The notes under the pieces: generated by a model | The model's input: the letters and a program-made list of their open reading frames with translations, nothing else | Database searches by the model: none | What the model was told of the DNA's origin: nothing | Assembly (NCBI GenBank): GCA_963969495.1 | Contig: OZ018321.1 | Span: 132,774,293 to 132,838,292, forward strand | DNA: 64,000 nt | Source of the DNA: Ceratothoa steindachneri | Taxonomy: Eukaryota > Arthropoda > Malacostraca > Isopoda > Cymothoidae | Direction of reading: 5' to 3' | Part shown: positions 60,970-64,000 of the stretch, one piece after another | Layout of the letters: the number at the start of each line of letters is the position of its first letter | Numbering within the stretch: the first letter of the stretch is position 1 | Translations under genes and position numbers: made by a program

Positions 60970-61804
60970 TTAATCAATATGCCCTCCCTGGGAGGAGAGC
61001 GCGCGCTCCTGGCAAGACCTAAAGGCAGCGCACACGTTGCGGACGAAGTCCATCCTCATTCTGGCCCATTTGGACTTTAACTCGTCGATGTTGTTGTGTT
61101 GGACCTTGCAGGCCTTGCCCTCGACCTGCTTCCACACGCTATAATCTGAGGGATTGAGATTAGGCCACTGCGGTGGCCAAAATTCCTTCCACCAGAAGTG
61201 GCCGTGTGGGCTGGGGCACAGTCTTTCTCACCTGGGGCAGGAATTTCGTGGCTAAGATATCTCTGTATTCGGCAAAGGTGAGCCTGTAACTGGCCGCACA
61301 CCACGCCTGCAGCATCTTCTCTCCATTTGAAGCATCATCACGGAGGCTGGGCGATTGGTCGTTGACACGTAGTGGACCTTGAAAACGTCCCGGCCGAAGC
61401 TTACCACGCGGTCGTTCTGCTTGTTGAAGAGCGGATTTTTCATCACAAAATATGAGAATTCTAGTGCTTTGACTCTTCAAGTCGTTGAGAAGGTGACGAT
61501 AGCGGTCTCGATGCTCTCGCATATGGTCATTAATCAGAGGCCTTTCCACGCACATGAAACTCTTGCCGTCTTCCTTGAAGGCTCTGATCACCGTGGCCAA
61601 CGAGATGTTCTTCTTCGCGAGCGCAGTCATTTTGAGCTTTCACAGCAATTTCGAAGGCTGTCCTCACAGTCAAACAGTTGACAACTTGAGGTCTGCCTAA
61701 ATGCGGTGGATCTTTGAGATCTTCCCCGTTCTTGAACCTTTCCGCCACTCTGTAGATGGTTATCCGGTTGACGTTGAACCGCTTGGCAATGTCGGACTTG
61801 TGAC
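60970..61804 (-). pseudogene. Mariner transposase, main part
   Basis: From the split point: KSDIAKRFNVNRITIYRVAE (helix-turn-helix; 61,796-61,740), then RFKNGEDLKDPPHLGRPQ, KNISLATVIRAFKEDGKSFM, STRILIFCDEK (first catalytic Asp, ~61,450), FNKQNDRVVSFGRDVFKVHY in a shifted frame, DCAPAHTA (second Asp, ~61,225), WPNLNPSDYSVW (third Asp, ~61,140), CAAFRSCQERALSS, stop TAA 60,970-60,972. All three Asp are still readable but the frame shifts repeatedly, and the spacing between the second and third Asp is about 25 residues, below the 34 usual for mariner. Confidence 0.9.
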
Positions 61805-63579
61805 CAGGGCTGCCGAAATGGTTACAATTGTAACACCTTCGGTTACATTTTGCTCATTTTATTTCCAAAGGTTACAATGGTTACACTTCAGGTATTTTTG
61901 GTTATTATTATTATCAATTTTCTTTTGTTTTGGTTTCAAGAACCAATCCTATATTATTTTTAAAACTAAAATTGCTTATCATGAATTATAAGTGGCTGAA
62001 AATCAGTGTCTTTTCAAACGAGTGAATTGATTGACTAATAGGTATGCATATGAAGAATAAGCGATTGGTAAAGTTATACTTGTAGGTTCCATAATGCATC
62101 GCGTATTGCGTAACAATACATTTCCCTTCGCCTTCCAGTTCCGACATCATTGTAATTTCTTATTCTTATGTGCCGAGTGATCTTGATTTTTTTTAAGATT
62201 TAAAATTTTATCACCCCATCTGAATATGAGTGACAGTGATGACGATACTTATAATAGAGCTGAAGAAGAAACAAAAAATGACTGGAATAAAACGTGAAAG
62301 GAAAATAAGCATCACATATATTCAATGACAAAGGATTTTCTTCATGGCTGCAAGTGAGTAAATATGACGGTAACAAAGGACTCTGTAAATTGTGCAGTGT
62401 TGAAACTTCAAATTGCCTTACGCACATAGAAATACACGAAACCTCTGAAAGGTATAAAAAGAACATAAAAGTAATATAAACTTCGGCAAAGCTAACTAAT
62501 TTTATAACGTCACAGCATTCTTCTCAGAACCAGAAGGTTGCGGCTGCTGACCTGAAACTTTGTGCATTCATTGATGATAACAATTTGCCTATTGTTCTTT
62601 TAGACCAAGCCAATAACAAAAATGTATTTTAAATTTTTAGCCTAAATATTGCCATGTGTTAATAAACTTAATTTGTAGTTTCAGGCTGAATCATTTTGAC
62701 TGCACAAATTGACATATTCTATATCTAGCGTCATGAAAGCCATTTTGGGCAATTTTATAAAGCAAGAAATTGTTAAAGCCAATGAAATTAAGAACATTCA
62801 TATTAGCAATTCAGCTAATTACATTAAACTACAAAATGTTTATTGTACTGATATTTTTTAAAGCATTTACATGCAAAACTCAGAAACCATTAGTCAGGAA
62901 GAACTCCAAGAATTTCTAGTTAATATATTCAACTTTTATGTGAGTGTTTCGAAAGAAATGATGAATCGCTTCCTATCTTCGAATTTGCTTCCTAATTTAA
63001 ATAAGTTAGAAATATTTGATCCAACCAATGTTTCCGAAGGGAACCCTACGTCAATTCTTTTGAGTACAGATCAATATGAAGCCATCAATAGTGAATGGCG
63101 AGAAGTGACTCATCAGGATAAATCTTGTTTCAAAGAAAAGGAACCTGAAAAATACTAGCATCTTATTTCCTTAGAAAAATGGGGAGATCAACCCCGCTAT
63201 CCATTGTTAAGTAAATTTATGTTTCACATGTTGGCTTTACCCCACTCTTCAGCAGCTGCAGAAAAAATATTTTCTCTTTTGAATAATATCAAAGTAAAAA
63301 ATCGCTCAAGATTAAAGGCAAGCACAGTAAATGTATTGATGCATTCCAAGTTAATGCATTCCAAGTGCAGCCCAGCACAACATCTTTGCAAGAAATTAAG
63401 CGAAAAGCATTGGTATGTCCAAAAAAATGAGGAAGAAAAGGATGAAGATATGACTTTTTAAGCAAAATTTAAGGTAAATACATTAATTTTTTATGGCATT
63501 AATTTTCACGATTTAGGTTACATTGTGAAAAATCTTTGGTTACACTTGACCCCCAAATTGCTGATGCCCTGATTGTGAT
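61797..63579 (+). mobile_element. hAT element inserted in mariner, with target-site duplication
   Basis: Element 61,805-63,571 (1,767 bp), ends CAGGGCTGCCG on the left and, read in reverse, CAGGGCATCAG on the right. Flanks CTTGTGAC (61,797-61,804) and ATTGTGAT (63,572-63,579) form an 8-bp duplication, 6 of 8 matching, as hAT elements make. Mariner helix-turn-helix codons continue on both sides. Four GGTTACA heptamers lie in the left 85 bp and two in the right 60 bp. The core of its transposase is deleted. Confidence 0.88.
62265..63461 (+). pseudogene. hAT transposase with deleted catalytic core
   Basis: N-terminal zinc-finger-like block SSWLQVSKYDGNKGLCKLCS (~62,340) with Cys-x2-Cys and THIEIHETSERYKK (His pair). 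Then AADLKLCAFIDDNNLPIVLL (~62,540). After a gap: frame 62,871-63,158 (ISQEELQEFLVNIFNFYVSV, LLPNLNKLEIFDP) and frame 63,204-63,461 (MFHMLALPHSSAAAEKIFSL then LNNIKVKNRSRLKASTVNVL), the hAT C-terminal dimerisation domain with LPHSSAxxExxFS. The middle with the RNase H-fold acidic residues is absent. Different hAT group from the one at 21.6-25.2 kb. Confidence 0.85.
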
Positions 63580-63650
63580 CCACGCGCAGGAGAGCCGAGA
63601 TCTCGATTCTTTTCACTTCTATCTCGACAAACCTGCACACAATAGAAAAG
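63580..63650 (-). pseudogene. Mariner transposase, N-terminal part
   Basis: Minus strand reads VEIEVKRIEISALLRVDH up to the hAT insertion; KSDIAKRFN follows on the other side. The start codon is not clear. Confidence 0.75.

Positions 63651-64000
<350 letters not shown>

Overview
This window looks like repeat-dense intergenic or heterochromatic DNA from an invertebrate metazoan. No host gene is recognisable. It is AT-rich and full of long (AT)n, (CT)n and (GT)n microsatellites and minisatellites, and it carries layers of decayed transposable elements: several CR1-like and I/Jockey-like LINEs, a Penelope-like element, a Gypsy LTR element, hAT and mariner DNA transposons, a tRNA-headed SINE-like family and solo LTRs. 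This mix is common in arthropods. A crustacean is my best guess, but nothing here proves the taxon.

Layout. 1-4 kb: CR1-like LINE (copy A, + strand; ORF1 with the end of a PHD-like zinc finger, a coiled coil and an SGNH-esterase-like domain; ORF2 with APE endonuclease and RT), ending in a hairpin-bearing 3' UTR and a 106-bp (CT)n. 4-17 kb: AT-rich DNA with broken LINE pieces (7.1-9.4, 11.4-11.6, 12.1-12.5, 14.45-15.5 kb), two palindromic tRNA-Asp-like elements (5.9 and 8.65 kb), an 18-bp minisatellite (13.1-13.9 kb) and an unidentified protein remnant (15.9-16.8 kb). 17.7-19.3 kb: a Penelope-like element with GIY-YIG domain, bounded by ~56-bp inverted repeats and lacking part of its RT. 20.6-27.3 kb: an I/Jockey-like LINE, apparently split by a 3.6-kb hAT element (21,604-25,191) with ~250-290 bp terminal inverted repeats. 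31.1-36.7 kb: a minisatellite, a 225-bp (AT)n and a Gypsy element with two diverged LTRs. 38.4-38.8 kb: tail of a second hAT. 39.4-45.6 kb: two copies of a tRNA-headed SINE-like family, a minus-strand LINE with endonuclease and RNase H but no RT, and two linked 25-bp arrays. 45.7-53.9 kb: two minus-strand copies of the CR1 family of copy A (B, split by a solo LTR; C, nearly full length). 53.9-60.6 kb: another LINE split by a second CR1-like element and a second solo LTR of the same LTR family. 61-63.7 kb: a mariner transposase split by a hAT element with recognisable target-site duplications.

How the parts relate. Every coding sequence seen is a mobile-element gene and nearly all are broken by stops, frameshifts or deletions. 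The main value of the window is as a record of nested insertions with a readable relative order: solo LTR 1 into CR1 copy B; CR1-like element and solo LTR 2 into one LINE; hAT into mariner; hAT into I-type LINE; SINE against a LINE fragment. The most unusual items are the tRNA-Asp-like palindromes, the LTR whose internal unit expanded into a hairpin-rich minisatellite, the Penelope copy with inverted flanks, the CR1 3' UTR hairpin kept by wobble pairs, and the unidentified remnant at 15.9-16.8 kb.
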